A DNA stretch of 64,000 nt from a bacterium (lineage in GTDB: Bacteria; Electryoneota; RPQS01): contig JAHIZR010000228.1 of NCBI GenBank assembly GCA_018814465.1, positions 1 through 64,000 on the forward strand, read 5' to 3'. A program made the translations under genes and the position numbers. Position 1 is the stretch's first letter; each line of letters begins with the position of its first letter. Positions 59,210 to 64,000 of the stretch are shown here, in pieces. Below the pieces are notes generated by a model. It worked only from the letters and a program-made list of their open reading frames with translations. It made no database searches and was not told the origin of the DNA.

Positions 59210-59217
<8 letters not shown>
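58369..59217 (-). CDS. kdsA: 3-deoxy-8-phosphooctulonate synthase
   Basis: 282 aa, usual length. Makes Kdo-8-phosphate from arabinose-5-phosphate and PEP. Family motifs: IIAGPCVIES, FKASFDKANRTS, LPVLTDIHLPAQA, LCRQTDLLVAAG, LTERGSSFGRRDLVVD, DATHSIQQIG and FLETHPDP. TTG start at 59217, coupled to the isocitrate dehydrogenase stop. With kdsB in the same operon it shows a Kdo-containing lipopolysaccharide. Confidence 0.94.
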
Positions 59218-62660
<3,443 letters not shown>

Positions 62661-62948
62661 TTAATCGATCACTCGCGGCATGCGAAAGAACTCTTCCGTG
62701 CGATCGGGTGCGTCCCGCAGAGCGACCTCGCGCGGGAGACACTCGCCGGGCTCGTCCGCTTCGGTCACATTGCGCAGATTCAGCAGATGATGGAGCGGCT
62801 CGACGCCCTCCGTATTCACCTGGCGAAGCTGGTCGAAGTAATTGAAACAACTATTCAGATCTCGCTGAAACTTGTCAATCTCTTCCTCGCGCAGCTTCAA
62901 TCTGGCCAGTTCCGCTACTTTGATTACTTCTTCTCTGCTGACGTTCAT
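62661..62948 (-). CDS. gatC: Asp-tRNA(Asn)/Glu-tRNA(Gln) amidotransferase subunit C
   Basis: 95 aa. Small chaperone-like subunit of the GatCAB transamidase. Begins VSREEVIKVAELARLKLREEE and ends in the LREDxP-like (VALRDAPDRTEEFFRMPRVI) motif. gatA and gatB are not adjacent here. Confidence 0.92.
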   Translation of the reverse strand: MNVSREEVIKVAELARLKLREEEIDKFQRDLNSCFNYFDQLRQVNTEGVEPLHHLLNLRNVTEADEPGECLPREVALRDAPDRTEEFFRMPRVID

Positions 62949-62969
62949 ATTTTTGTTTAAACTCTGTTA

Positions 62970-63890
62970 TTAGAACGTGACGGTTCCTTCGAGGATGGGA
63001 ACCACCGAACCGCCGACGCGAACCGTGTGCGGTTGACGATTGTCGTGATCGACTTCTATGTCCAAAAAACTGGGACGCCCCATTTCCAGACCTTGCTCAC
63101 TGCGGATTTTAACAGTGGGCTGATCCGTATTGAGTAAACCATGCTTCACGATATACGCACCCAGTCCACCGTTGGCGCTGCCGGTCGCGGGATCTTCAAG
63201 AATACCAAGCGAAGGCGCCATGCAGCGCACATGAATATCCACTCCCGGATTGACGGCTTCACGACAGAAAGCCGCAATCAGATGCAGCCGGTTCGCGGAT
63301 GTGATCGAATTCATGATCGTCGGATTATAGTGACCGGCATCAAGTCCGGCCACATCGGCGAGCGAGCGCATACAGACAATTAATTGCGGTGTGCCCGTCG
63401 AGACGATTTGAATCGGATAGCCTGAACCTTTGATCGCTTCAACATTCGTTCCCAAGCCCCGCGCGATCAATTCGATATCTTCAATCACCGAACCGAATTC
63501 CGGTTTCCCCTGCGTCATGACGACACTTTCAACTCTGCCGGCTTTCACATTCAGCGTTGCAGGCAAGACACCCACGCCCAATTCAAAAGTCGCTGTCGTA
63601 ACCGGTTCGACAAGCTTAGTACGACCAAGTTTCGCCAACACCCAATGAGTGCCGATTACCGGATGACCTGCAAAAGGAAGTTCATACCGAGGAGTGTAGA
63701 TCCGCACCCGATAGTCCGCATCCGGTCGCGTGGGCTTCATTACGAAGGTAGTTTCAGACAGATTCATCTCGAGCGCCAGCTTCTGCATCTGGTCGCTTGT
63801 CAGCTCGTCGGCATCCGGGAATACCGCCAGAGGATTCCCGCCGAATGCCTGGTTTGTGAAGACATCTACCTGATAGAAAGTCAGCTTCAT
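62970..63890 (-). CDS. PhzF-family isomerase-like protein
   Basis: 306 aa. Diaminopimelate-epimerase-like fold: FYQVDVFTNQAFGGNPLAVF, the active-site Glu in MNLSETTFV, PFAGHPVIGTHWVLA, and DPATGSANGGLGAYIV. The family is used as isomerase in phenazine making, but most members are of unknown substrate; no other phenazine genes are present. First gene of the run. Confidence 0.9.
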   Translation of the reverse strand: MKLTFYQVDVFTNQAFGGNPLAVFPDADELTSDQMQKLALEMNLSETTFVMKPTRPDADYRVRIYTPRYELPFAGHPVIGTHWVLAKLGRTKLVEPVTTATFELGVGVLPATLNVKAGRVESVVMTQGKPEFGSVIEDIELIARGLGTNVEAIKGSGYPIQIVSTGTPQLIVCMRSLADVAGLDAGHYNPTIMNSITSANRLHLIAAFCREAVNPGVDIHVRCMAPSLGILEDPATGSANGGLGAYIVKHGLLNTDQPTVKIRSEQGLEMGRPSFLDIEVDHDNRQPHTVRVGGSVVPILEGTVTF

Positions 63891-64000
63891 GAAAACCGCC
63901 TCCGTTTTCCCTGTTTAGTTTAAACGGAAGTCTTTATTAATTATTAGTTAAGGAAATAATCCTAACCAGTCTCAATCTATGGGAAAAAAGTCCAAATGTC

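Overview
The window is a piece of chromosome from an uncultured Gram-negative bacterium carrying a complete-looking tailed-phage (siphovirus-type) prophage. Two secreted proteins end in the 'YPNPFNPTT...' C-terminal sorting domain of the type IX secretion type, a DUF5683-like and a DUF4834-like protein are present, and kdsA and kdsB point to a Kdo-containing outer membrane. Together these suggest a member of the FCB superphylum (Calditrichota, Electryoneota, Zixibacteria, KSB1 or similar). The exact phylum cannot be settled from this sequence. Host promoters look like ordinary TTGACA/TATAAT sites; the tRNA-Pro promoter is the clearest. REGION 1 (1-2407), defence: the end of a CRISPR array with ten identical 36-bp repeats and nine complete 29-31-bp spacers, running off the left edge. 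The repeat looks like type II-C, but no cas gene is in view. It abuts a DarT-DarG DNA ADP-ribosylation toxin-antitoxin pair by 19 bp. REGION 2 (about 2591-38350), prophage: a leftward XRE repressor with an operator and a strong rightward early promoter, then about 50 genes all on the plus strand. The early block holds small regulators, a lone response-regulator receiver domain, an Fe-S-type PD-(D/E)XK nuclease, a candidate annealing protein, an SMC-like ATPase, RusA, a HerA-like ATPase, a lytic transglycosylase, an HNH nuclease and a replication protein with iteron-like repeats inside its gene. The late block holds terminase, portal, a lipoprotein, a ParB-methyltransferase fusion, a Mu F-like head protein, a protease-scaffold-capsid fusion, head-tail connectors, two paralogous tail tube proteins, a tail assembly chaperone pair with a perfect -1 slippery site, the tape measure, a LamG-containing tail protein and holin-like membrane proteins. 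It ends at a strong terminator. No integrase, transposase or att site was recognised. REGION 3 (38374-46909): leftward secreted proteins, namely a three-gene unit (Cys-rich metalloprotease, small exported protein, beta-helix protein with sorting domain) and an LVIVD-repeat protein with a sorting domain. REGION 4 (47507-53702): tRNA-Pro(TGG) with its own promoter and terminator, an IS1-like zinc-finger/HTH protein, a rightward tdh / KimA-like permease / kbl unit for threonine breakdown, and an orphan adenine methyltransferase. REGION 5 (53826-63890): a tightly packed leftward housekeeping run, in transcription order phzF-like, gatC, kdsB, pyrG, NAD-isocitrate dehydrogenase, kdsA, folB, folK, a two-gene AT-rich insert, a deoxynucleoside kinase, a small membrane protein, ridA, a DUF5683 protein and proline dehydrogenase. 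All assignments come from reading the sequence; no database search was run.
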